A DNA stretch of 64,000 nucleotides from Lojkania enalia (taxonomy: Eukaryota > Ascomycota > Dothideomycetes > Pleosporales), in contig ML986796.1 in assembly GCA_010094045.1 (NCBI GenBank), forward strand, positions 5,426-69,425. Reading direction: 5' to 3'. The notes under the pieces are model-generated. The model ran no database searches. It was not told where the DNA came from and worked only from the letters and a program-made list of their open reading frames with translations. A program made the position numbers and the translations under genes. Within the stretch, counting starts at the first letter, position 1, and the number at the start of each line of letters is the position of its first letter. This document shows positions 52,701 to 61,135 of the stretch, piece by piece.

Positions 52701-53560
52701 AAGTATAGAGCGCATGAACCAGCTACTTAAAGAGCTTCTCCGCTACTATTATAACTACTACCAGGATGACTGGGATTTATAGCTACCACTAGCTTAGATT
52801 GCTATTAGTACTAGGGACGCTTCCTCTATAGGAGTCAGCCTATTCTTTCTTACTTATAGCTATCACCCGAACTTAGGAGAGTCCGTATAACTAGAAGAGG
52901 AGCCGCTAATAGAGTAGCCTAGAGACCCTATTCACGCAGTAAAATAGATTATTAGTAAACTAAAAGACTGCGTCGAATTCGCGCAAGTAATAATAGCCTA
53001 TATATAATAGTAGCAGTAAGAAATTTACAATCGTACAAGGGATCCTGCACTACAATACTAATTGGGGGATAAAGTTTAGCTTGACATGCGTAATATTAAG
53101 ATAGACCCTGCAAGGAAAAAGAAGCTCTGTAAGCTCCATTAACAATATACAGTTATTAAGACTGTTGGACGAAATATATACCGACTAGACACCCTATTAG
53201 GAATTTATAACGTCTTCTACACAACGCTACTTCGCCCTGTCGCTCAAGACCTGTTACCAAGTCAAATACAGGACGACTATCAACCAGCGCTAATCAGCGT
53301 TGGAAACGAAGATGAATGGGAGCTTGAGAAAATCCAAGACGTACGAGTGATTAGTAAGAGGGGAGGCGGCCTAAAACGGCAGTTCCTTTGTAAGTGGACT
53401 GGTTATACTACACCCTTATAGAACGACCAGAGCGACTGTAAAGATACAATCGCTCTAGAAGAATTCGAACGGGATACGGGGCGGAACTTTGCTAAAGAAC
53501 CACTTGTCCGTACGACTCAGCACCAGAGGAAGAGGAGGAGGAGGAGGGGAATATTGTAAA
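49766..53560 (+). pseudogene. Gypsy-2 young copy pol with C-terminal chromodomain
   Basis: Order of domains: aspartic protease (LIDNGC near 49,828, where LIDSGC is expected); RT (VTPFGLINTPSTFQQYINR near 50,845, then VYLDNIFIYTDG near 50,932 with the second Asp changed to Asn); RNase H (about 51,370-51,750); integrase with a zinc-binding end (RRYF.PGIAADIKRFIRNCYSY near 52,270) and DDE core (LIDYIINLP near 52,415, then VSNRGE near 52,590, where DRG is expected); and a well-preserved chromodomain (WELEKIQDVRVISKR, then QFLCKWTGYTTPL and ALEEFERD, 53,310-53,480). The last codons are an Arg run encoded by the polypurine tract. Loss of single catalytic Asp residues and many stops make it inactive. 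Confidence 0.88.
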
Positions 53561-53756
53561 GGTCCCGGCCTGTAGCTCGGTCCCGTTCCTGCGATGCTAT
53601 AATAGCAGTTGCCCTTATACGACCCTGTACCTGCCTGGACTAAAGCAAGCGAATAATATGTATCTTACCACCGTGTACCTTCTCTTCTCTTTCTCTAGCT
53701 TTAACAATAATGGATTCTCATTGTATCTGATCCCATTGTGTCCTCAGACCTTCTCA
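53555..53756 (+). repeat. Gypsy-2 young copy 3' LTR (202 bp)
   Basis: Mate of 48,253-48,454, with 13 transitions and no indels by eye. Flanked on the right by CTATA. Confidence 0.93.
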
Positions 53757-54192
53757 CTATATAGGCTACTACTATTATATCTATTAAGCCTATAGATAAA
53801 CCGTTAATATAGATCTTAATCTTTATACTACTTTTCTAAATAAGATATACTTTATAGTCTTTTTAGAACTTATCTAGCTTATTAAGTATAGCTTTTATAC
53901 AAATAGGCTTAGTAGTTAATAATAGTATAGTTGGCGAGACGCTCCTCTTAGGGGCTGAATACTTATTCAGTTGCTCCTTAAGCTTCCGATAAAGGCTTAT
54001 TCTTTTAAGTTACTATTACTACTTTTCTTTCTCTAGGTATTCTAGTCTGGCTGCTATTTCAGCGAACTATCTCTATACAGTTACTATATCGAATCCTTAT
54101 TCTACCGGTCCGTTTTAGTCTATAACTTTATATAGTAGCAGGTCTACTTAGTAGTTAAGATAGAATCTAGTGCAGTATAAGCTTTAATAAAT
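53757..54192 (-). pseudogene. Gypsy-2 old copy, 5' leader and gag start
   Basis: Reverse complement of the leader and the first part of gag of the young copy (48,455-48,900). The gag ATG position reads ATA in this copy (near 54,123), a G-to-A change. It ends at the CTATA target of the young copy. Confidence 0.85.
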
Positions 54193-54394
54193 TGAGAAGG
54201 TCTGAGGACATAATAGAATCAGATATAATAAGAATCTATTATTGTTAAAGCTAGAGAAAGAGAAGAGAAGGTATATAGTAGTAAGATATATATTATTTAC
54301 TTACTTTAGTCCAGGCAGGTGCAGGGTCGTATAAGAGTAACTACTATTATAGCATCGCAGGAACAGGACTGAGCTATAGGCTAGGACCTTTACA
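54193..54394 (-). repeat. Gypsy-2 old copy 5' LTR (202 bp)
   Basis: Starts TGAGAAGGTCTGAGG and ends CCTTTACA on the plus strand. It is better preserved than its mate at 43,382. Followed by the TCTTA target duplication. Confidence 0.92.
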
Positions 54395-54404
54395 TCTTAT
54401 AATA

Positions 54405-54573
54405 ATTAGATATCGACGTATAATATTATAGTCGATATTATATCGGATATTATACTAGATATTAACTAATATACCCCTTTTTTATATATATAAATATAGC
54501 CTGCTAGCTATCTTTAATTAACTAGTTTAACTTCTTATCTCCCTTTCTAAGATAAGATTTACCTTTTACTATA
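54405..54573 (+). repeat. Copia-1 family LTR, isolated and lacking its first part
   Basis: The plus strand from TTAGATATCGACG through the TATA-like run to CTTTTACTATA is collinear with the reverse complement of 9,605-9,760. The first 45 or so bases of the LTR do not match. There is no interior sequence next to it. It marks the right edge of the RIPped block. Confidence 0.7.
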
Positions 54574-54839
54574 TTATATATAATAAAATATTATTATAAA
54601 AGTTTATATTAGAGTCTAAATTCTATAATCTTAGAATTAGAAATATAAAGGCTTAATAGAAGCGGACAGATATATAGAACCTAAGGTAGAATACAACCTT
54701 ATCACGTAACTATGATCAGTTATCAGCGAGGACTGATTACTGACCCTCAAGAAGCCTGGCACGTGATCATTCTTAGTTATCACGCTCCTGCCGTGACCCC
54801 TCGCCGTTACACTCAGGGTCCTCACGAAGAGCTCGCTAG

Positions 54840-56275
54840 TAGTCGTATTTTCGACAGAAGCACGTTTTGAGCTCACTTTCAATACTAAACGCGGCGCAGA
54901 AGATAGTCTACGCCACTCGGAGCGGTCCATCCCTGCCGGACACGACGACGACTCTCTCCCAGACGCCGATGCGCAAGCCGGCGTCCAGGGCATTGAGGCC
55001 ACGACTGTAGCATGGACTACGAGCTCTCTAACCTTCGGCTATGTCATGATCTGGCTCACCTATTTCATCGAGAGAATGCTCAACGGCACCCAGGGCACCC
55101 TTACCCACTATGCTACCTCGGCCTTCGCCTTGCACTCGTTCACGCCTACGGTCAGCATCTTGGGCTGTGTCATCAGTGGCGTCACCAACCTCCTCCTCGC
55201 TAAGATTCTCGATGTGTTTGGCCGACCCTAAGAATGTCTGTTCTGCGTATACATCGCGACAGACAGCATGATCTTGATGTCTGCATGCAACAATGTCAAG
55301 GCCTATGCTGTGGTGCAGGTATTTTACACGGTAGGGAGCTTTGGCCTTCAGTACGCATTGTCTGTCTTTATCGCGGATGCATCGATACTACGCAAGCGAA
55401 GGCTGATACAGGCCATTTATCACTTCGTCGAATCTGATCACCTGCTAGTTGGCTGGCCCGATATCCGACTAGGCCGGCGGTGGGCTCCCGGCATGTTCAC
55501 CATACTAATTCCGGCCATCACCCTGCCTCTCTATGGCCTGTTGCTGAAGAACTTCCTCAAGGCCAAGAAGCTGGGTCTTGTCCACAAGCGCAAAAGTAAC
55601 CACAATTTCGAGCAGTCGGCCAGTCGCTACTATCGCGAATTTAACGCTGTAAGCCTCGGCTTGATTCCTGCCGGCGTTGCTCTATTCTTCTTGCCATTCA
55701 ACCTTTACACGCTACAGGCTCATGGCTTGAGCTGACTGCTCTTCGTCAGCATGTTGGTGGTCAGCATCATCCTTCTCATCGCCTCTGTTATATGGGAGAA
55801 GTTTTTCACGCCCATAACCTTTATCCCTTACTCTACTCTTGGACAGGACCATCCTCGTCGCTTGCATGCTTTTAACTGCGCTATTTATCAGTATCGCGTG
55901 CTGAAACAGTTTCTTCAGCTCCTTTCTGCAGGTGGTAAATGACCTGAGTATGGAAAAATTGGCGGCGTAATCGGCTTCACAGCAGCCTCCACCATCTGGC
56001 AGGACGTCTTCCTCCAAAAGCCCGTTGAATACCTCCCTACTAAAGATCTCCCGAATCTACCATACGTCTATGCCGACATCACGACTTAGTTGTCGTACGC
56101 CGTTGGCTCCCAGACTCGTCTCGCTACCTAGCATGCCTATGGAGACGCTCAGAAATGGCTATTGACAGGAGGTACTGCCATTTGGATTGCCGCCTTTGTC
56201 GGCGTCATCATGTGGCGAGATATCAATGTCATCGGCATCGAGTAGACCAAGGGCTATGTTTGGTAAGCCCATCTA
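54840..56275 (+). pseudogene. Siderophore-iron transporter (MFS, SIT/MirB type), broken
   Basis: Encodes what was a 14-helix MFS permease importing ferric siderophores. In one frame from about 54,840 to 56,260 I read an acidic N-terminal tail, then SLTFGYVMIWLTYFIE, HSFTPTVSILGCVISG, LAKILDVFGRP, YALSVFIADASIL, and near the end QKPVEYLP, LSYAVGSQTRLA, HAYGDAQKWLLTGGTAIW and a final TKGYVW. Stops lie at 55,229 (TAA), 55,733 (TGA), 56,087, 56,129 and 56,243 (TAG). Four of the five are one C-to-T step from Gln. A stretch at about 55,425-55,470 reads in the +1 frame (compensating indels). At about 55,955 roughly 110 residues (middle helices 9-12) are missing. The gene is dead. Confidence 0.85.
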
Positions 56276-56860
56276 GCATCAAGATGGAGCTTCGCGTTGC
56301 GTGGTCCCGATATAATTATCCCATACCTTCAGTACATTCCTAATCATTATCATCAGAATGCAATCACGTATAAAGTCCTCCACTTAAATATGTCCATCAA
56401 TTGCCGCTCTTTGCATGATAAAAGAAAGTTATGCCTAATCTAGCTCGCAATGAAGGTAGTGATGTCGAAAATGAATTGCTTTCACTAAACTTGGTGAGTT
56501 GGTCTGTCTTACCAAGTTAAACCCGAGTTTGCTCCAAAGCCTGGGCGCAATCTTTCATTATAACTATTACAATATTAATATCCCACTATTTCTCGGAATA
56601 GTTCGTTTTCGCCCATTTTAAGCGCCTATTCAACTAGAATCGCGTGCGAGATGAGAAAAGGGCAAAATATAGATGACTTATACTCTTATTCTTTAGCATT
56701 GTATCCTCAGTAGTGTAAGGCCATTTGGAAGAGTCCACACATATTGCTCAGAGCATAATTTTATAGGATGTTTCAAGAGGTAGTTGCATTTGGCATCTAT
56801 CTTCAATATGTACGGTCGTCACAGGTACGATAAGCAATTGGCGAGCAATCCCCCACAGCT
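56276..56860. other. Intergenic region between two convergent pseudogenes
   Basis: Normal base composition with no supportable ORF. It lies between the 3' ends of the siderophore transporter and arylsulfotransferase pseudogenes, which point toward each other. Confidence 0.6.
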
Positions 56861-56879
56861 AGAGTCATGGATGATTTCA

Positions 56880-58535
56880 CAATGAAGTGTTTGTCATGCA
56901 ACTTGCCCTTTGCCTGGACTTTGCCCATATTCGCCGCGTGTTGGGGTTTGATTTTAGTCTCGAAGCTGGTCTTGGGAGCTCATATGCTCTCCGCCAGCGA
57001 TACTCGCTCTGCCCAGCATGCACTGTACAGCTCGTGGCCTTGTGGCGCCATTCCAGATAACAAAGATATCAGTTCCATCCGCCGTCTTGCATGCCTAGAC
57101 CGTCGGCGGCGTGGCAAGATAGCCCTTCCAGGTGCTCCTGAAAGCGCAATAGTTCGCGATGCCGGGTGTGTTTGCGGTAGCGTTCGCGCGCCAGAAGCGC
57201 TAACTCATGCACAGCGCGCCACCAAGGTTGTACTCATTAGTGACGGGTTAGCTGCCGTAGCCGACGTACTTCTCACTCTTGCCCATAGAGTCCACTTGCA
57301 TGGAGCCACTAAACTGGGCGGCAATGTTAGCATCGCGATTAACATATGGTCTTGACTTAGGCTGTCTTCGCCACAAGGTCGAGAGACAGTAGGTCTCCCT
57401 CGGACGGGACGTACGGTGGCACGAGGTTGTTCCTGTCATCGAACATTCTGAGAAGAAGCTCGCCGTGATGCTCGTGTAGGCGGGTATCGTGCTGATAGCT
57501 GAAATGGCCTGCTTCATTAAGAGCAAGGTCTTCGCCACCGTGGCCCCGCAACTGCCATTCGATTGCGTCTATTGTCTTATTAACAAACAGGATATCGCAT
57601 GTATTGCGCGCAGATATGACGAAGCCGTCCTTTCCTTATGCCTGGATGCTATTCACGTGGAAATAGTCCCACGCCCACCGAGTCAAGTTGCCGTAACCAT
57701 ATATCGCGTCTAGTTCCACCAAAGCGTCAGTAATGGGAATATGCTTGCTTAACTTCCAAGTATAAATTATGTCACCGCCTAGAATGGTGACTTTGTAAAA
57801 GACAAAGTCCAGCAGCCATCCGTACTTAGATCACCAACAGGAGACAAGGCCCCTAGCATGATGCTGTACGCGGGGTACAAGGAGTGTGTTGCGAGACGTG
57901 ACGTACTCTCACGCGAGTCGACGAGGAAGTTCCAATCACCAGCTGCGAACGTTAAGGTAGGATCTGTCATCACAACGCTATATATTAGCGTGTACGTATT
58001 GTCGAATATCTGAACGATGCTATACGTTAGAGCACCACTTTCAACGATTGGAGCGCCCACAGCCATGTTGTACACGAGTACAGGTTTACCGTTCAAAGTC
58101 TGCGGGCTGAAATTGGTGGCTGGAACTGGGGACGTGGGATCGGGCTGTCAGATGAGCTCGCAATCATCAGTCATGATCATTGCAGCTTGCTGTGCACAAG
58201 CCTTGTCTTTCTGCGCAAGAAATTGATGTCCTGGCGCTGTAGCCTTCATATTGTTTACTTCAGGGACTGGTGGTAGAAAGTTGGGTTCCGTGACGAGCGT
58301 TTGATATATCCATGTGTGTTGGAGGATTGTCTGAGCTAGAGTGCAGGTATATTCATACTTCAAAAAAAAAAAAAAAAGACGGAATGGGCCGCAGAAAACG
58401 ACGCTGCTGAGGCAGTGAGGTACAATTGGACTGACTGCATTCTGACTGACAATTGTAGCGAGTAGAACTAAATGCGCCGGGGTTGAAAGCTAATGTGCGA
58501 GAATGACGAAGCAAGCGGTAAGAACTCGAGTGCAT
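56880..58535 (-). pseudogene. Arylsulfotransferase (ASST)-like protein, broken
   Basis: The minus strand carries the beta-propeller sequence of fungal ASST-family proteins, which belong to a family of secreted or membrane-anchored sulfuryl-transfer enzymes. Readable blocks, 5' to 3': KPVLVYNMAVGAPIVESGAL and SIVQIFDNTYTLIYS (58,096-57,990); GDIIYTWKLSKH (about 57,765); WAWDYFHVNSI (57,680-57,645), holding the family's conserved His; GFVISARNTCDILFVNKT (about 57,630-57,575); HFSYQHDTRLHEHHGE (57,515-57,465); and IFVIWNGATRP (57,065-57,035). The blocks fall in different frames with several stops (for example near 57,640 and 57,357), so it has both frameshifts and point stops. A run of 16 A at 58,362-58,377 splits the 5' part. 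The usual length is 500-600 residues, which the span fits. Start and end are approximate. Confidence 0.75.
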
Positions 58536-59778
58536 TGTGGAAGGACGCTTCTATATATACAAAGGCGAACGGGCCGAAGATATATATAGCTACAAAGGGA
58601 ATAATTAGCGATGAATAGGAGTAGAGCACTGGTTGCCGTCCATGGTATCTAGCCTTCTGTATATGCCGCCACCCGGTTTAAGGAGTACTGAGATATTCGC
58701 AGTAATGTTTACAACTATTGTCAGCGTACGGACACAACTATCTCGTACAGCAGTCTCTTCGAGGCATAGGGTAGTGGATAAACGTTACGACCTTCGCCCC
58801 CATCACCGGAACTAGTCGGCGAGCTGAGGACGTCTTGTGTCGGTACGGCCCGAAACTATAATACTTCCCTTGACGAACTAAGTGCGCATATTCCCCACAT
58901 CCTACACTATGGCTTGCTAGTGGTTTGTGTGAATCCCCTCGCTTCGAGTTAAGCAAATCCTACTATTATTCAGACCCCTGTTAGTGTCTAGACTGCAACA
59001 AGTGTTGGCATAGTGGTCAAATCGCCTTGCCACCCTTGACGGGAGCTAAGTGAGGATAATAACCCCACGCCCGTTAGAATTTCCTGTGATCCGTACTAAG
59101 CGGAAAAAAAACTAACCGTCAAAGAGTGCGCGTCATCACTATTGTGGTGGGCAAGACCCACAAATGTGTGGCGAGCGGGACAGCGCTTAGACCTCATCAT
59201 GCAAGCTACGGCACCTTGGCAGCTGATGAAAGGATGCAATGTGGCGCCCTTATCTTGTCAGATTCGTCCATCACATATCGCTTACGTATGCCACAGAATG
59301 TGGCTGGGCCCACGGGTTGCAGCATTTGGGTCGTCTGTTCTTGGACTGGTTTATTGTGGAGTGTGAGTGAGAAGCGCCGCTGGATTGTTTGAATCACGTG
59401 TGGCGTTAATGCACTCTTGATTGTTTATTTTTGTGCCCTGATAACGTTTTGAAACTTACTGCATGTTGTCGCTCTTGTGCGCCCCGCCAAGTATGCGATC
59501 TGACGTAGCCATTATTGCACGACCGACTGCCGAGAGGTAATTTTGATAGGCGGAAGCTAGGAATGTCTCCATTATCGCTTAAAATAGTAGGTGGGTAGGC
59601 ACTTACTCATTGCGTCCTGCAGAAACATTGGTAAAGGGTAATGTAGGAAGTGAATCCCTGCCGATTAAATACTCGAGCGCTGCCTATCAATACATTACTC
59701 TACCCGGAGTTTAGACTAAAACGAGCGTTTCCATGCTTCCAAATTGTTCACCAATTCCTGTAGGATTACCTTCGAACA
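58536..59778. other. Intergenic region, 1.2 kb
   Basis: Normal composition. Short overlapping open frames (up to 88 codons near 59,126-59,392) lack any recognisable domain and overlap on both strands. This region should hold the promoters of the sulfotransferase gene (to the right) and of the dead arylsulfotransferase (to the left). No clear TATA box was identified. Confidence 0.6.
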
Positions 59779-60789
59779 ATGGGTGACTTTTCGCCTGAAC
59801 CGTTCTATAACCTACTTTTCAGCCAGCCGCGAACATGCTCGCACCTTCTAACCCGCATTCTCAATCTTCCTGCTCAGGCCAACATCCACGAACATGCCGG
59901 CGATGGCTACTTTTTCATGGACGCGTTTGCAGCCCGTTTTGCCAAACGGCGACCCGGAAAGATTCCCATGAGCTGGCCTGAGAACCAGGCGCCAGAGTAT
60001 CATTTAATCGTTCAGAAATGCGTCAAAAGTATGGAGGATTGGGTGAAAGAGGTGTCTGAGACAGGAAAGGGGTGCCTAGTCAAGCAGCACGTATCCTGGA
60101 TCATCGACCCAGTCAGTGAAATAAACTTCGTACAAGGACTCGGAATCAACGGACTAGAAGCATACAACTTCGATGGAAAAGTAGATAAAGTTGTAGTTGA
60201 GGGTGAGCGATCTGATGGAAACCAGACGGTGTTGCCGGACGCATTATTGAAAGAGTTCCGGCCCACGTTCATAATAAGACATCCTGCACTCGCATTTCCG
60301 AGCCTAGTGCGCGCTAGTAGAGATGGGCTAGGCCTGCCGGATGGCCAGAATTGGGAGTTGAATTACCATTGGAGCAGGCGATTGTGTCAGTGGTATGCTT
60401 CCAACTTGTCTCCGCAGCAGAAGAAAACAAGGGCGGAGGGGGTAGAGTTCCCCATTATACTAGACTCAGACGACATCGAACACCCGGCGCTTATTGAGAA
60501 ATATGCGCAGGCTGTTGGCCTGGATAACAGCTTACTGCGCTGGAAATGGAATGCAGCAACGCCCGAGGAGGTAGAGAAAAATCCGGCGATTGTGAGGCGC
60601 ATGAAGGATACGTTGATCAAGAGCCAGGGGATAGTAAAGGGGAAGAGTAGCAAGGGATTAGACATGCAGGAGGAGAAGGGGAAGTGGATGGAGGAGTTTG
60701 GGCAAGATGTTGGCGGAAAATTGTGCGCGTTAGTAGATAAGGCAATGGAGGACTATGAGTGGCTAAGGGAAAGGAAGATGAAAGCTTGA
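59779..60789 (+). CDS. Fungal sulfotransferase-like P-loop protein
   Basis: An intact, intron-free 336-residue gene with normal codon use; the only apparently functional host gene in the window. The N-terminus FSQPRTCSHLLTRILNL (residues 14-30) fits the 5'-phosphosulfate-binding loop of sulfotransferase-type P-loop proteins. TFIIRHPALAFPSLVRA (163-179) fits the 3'-phosphate-binding strand and helix, and PIILDSDDIEHP (225-236) is a conserved block of this fungal group. The C-terminus is Lys/Glu-rich. No signal peptide or membrane segment, so probably cytosolic. Members are annotated as sulfotransferase-family or P-loop NTPase proteins; the substrate is unknown and sulfate transfer is inferred. 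The start ATG follows a purine at -3 (ACAATGG). It is flanked by a dead arylsulfotransferase-like gene and by RIPped transposons, yet shows no RIP damage. Confidence 0.8.
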   Translation: MGDFSPEPFYNLLFSQPRTCSHLLTRILNLPAQANIHEHAGDGYFFMDAFAARFAKRRPGKIPMSWPENQAPEYHLIVQKCVKSMEDWVKEVSETGKGCLVKQHVSWIIDPVSEINFVQGLGINGLEAYNFDGKVDKVVVEGERSDGNQTVLPDALLKEFRPTFIIRHPALAFPSLVRASRDGLGLPDGQNWELNYHWSRRLCQWYASNLSPQQKKTRAEGVEFPIILDSDDIEHPALIEKYAQAVGLDNSLLRWKWNAATPEEVEKNPAIVRRMKDTLIKSQGIVKGKSSKGLDMQEEKGKWMEEFGQDVGGKLCALVDKAMEDYEWLRERKMKA

Positions 60790-61133
60790 GGTTGGAGTAC
60801 GTCTGTCAAAGAACGCAATTTCAAGAGCACTTTGACACTCTCCATATTTTCAAGCTTGCGTTGATAGCCTGCAATTCTCCACGTCGAAAAATGATACAGC
60901 CGGGAAGTTTCCAAGAACACTGGATTGAATTGGTAAATAAATCCTTGATGTAAACAGTCCCTAAGAGATAGATTTCAGCTGCCTAGTCCCCGGTGCTATT
61001 TAACGTTATCCGTAAGTCTAGGAGACTTAAGTAGCCTTACGTAGCGCGATAAATTGCGATAAGCTAAACTATTTAGAGTAGTAGATTAGTATATATTATA
61101 ATATAGCTGATAAGCGAACTATTATAAATAACG
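60790..61133. other. Right edge of the gene island
   Basis: The 3' flank of the sulfotransferase gene. Composition turns AT-rich at about 61,020. An open frame at 60,759-60,953 overlaps the gene's end and has no support. Bases 61,134-61,135 (TA) are the target of Fot-B copy 3. Confidence 0.6.
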
Positions 61134-61135
61134 TA

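Larger units (their letters stand above)
48253..53756 (+). mobile_element. Gypsy-2 young copy: lightly RIPped Ty3/gypsy chromovirus
   Basis: A 5,504-bp plus-strand element with 202-bp LTRs and a perfect CTATA target duplication (48,248-48,252 and 53,757-53,761). The LTRs differ at 13 positions by my count, all transitions. A purine-rich tract at 53,526-53,550 precedes the 3' LTR. gag, protease, RT, RNase H, integrase and chromodomain can all be followed in one direction. It is the best-preserved retrotransposon in the window but still carries dozens of stop codons, mostly TAG/TAA at Gln or Trp positions, so it cannot move by itself. Confidence 0.95.
43382..54394 (-). mobile_element. Gypsy-2 old copy: chromovirus split by a younger copy of itself
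   Basis: A minus-strand element with 202-bp LTRs at 43,382-43,583 and 54,193-54,394 and a perfect target duplication TCTTA (43,377-43,381 and 54,395-54,399). A second copy of the same family, in the opposite orientation, occupies 48,253-53,756 inside its gag, with its own duplication CTATA. The two interior pieces of the old copy add up to about 5,095 bp, matching the 5,100-bp interior of the young copy. The C/T-rich tract after 43,583 is the polypurine tract seen from the other strand. The old copy is far more AT-converted than the young one. Confidence 0.95.

Noticed and set aside
54637..55002. 121-codon minus-strand ORF
   Set aside because: Opposite strand of the transporter N-terminus; no family resemblance.
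55012..55437. Short plus-strand ORFs in other frames (55,012-55,203 and 55,234-55,437)
   Set aside because: Off-frame readings of the siderophore transporter pseudogene, whose family motifs are in the frame of 55,046 and 55,268.
56867..57355. 162-codon plus-strand ORF
   Set aside because: It lies opposite the arylsulfotransferase-like pseudogene, whose conserved blocks are on the minus strand; the plus-strand product shows no domain.
59003..59080. tRNA-like sequence (TGGCATAGTGG resembles an A box, with TTGCCAC downstream)
   Set aside because: No B box and no acceptor-stem pairing could be found, so it is not a supportable tRNA.
59126..59392. 88-codon plus-strand ORF in the intergenic region
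   Set aside because: Overlaps two other open frames, has no recognisable domain and no support beyond openness in normal-GC DNA.
59012..60665. Minus-strand ORFs opposite the sulfotransferase gene and its upstream region
   Set aside because: The plus-strand frame is intact and carries the conserved blocks; the minus-strand frames do not.
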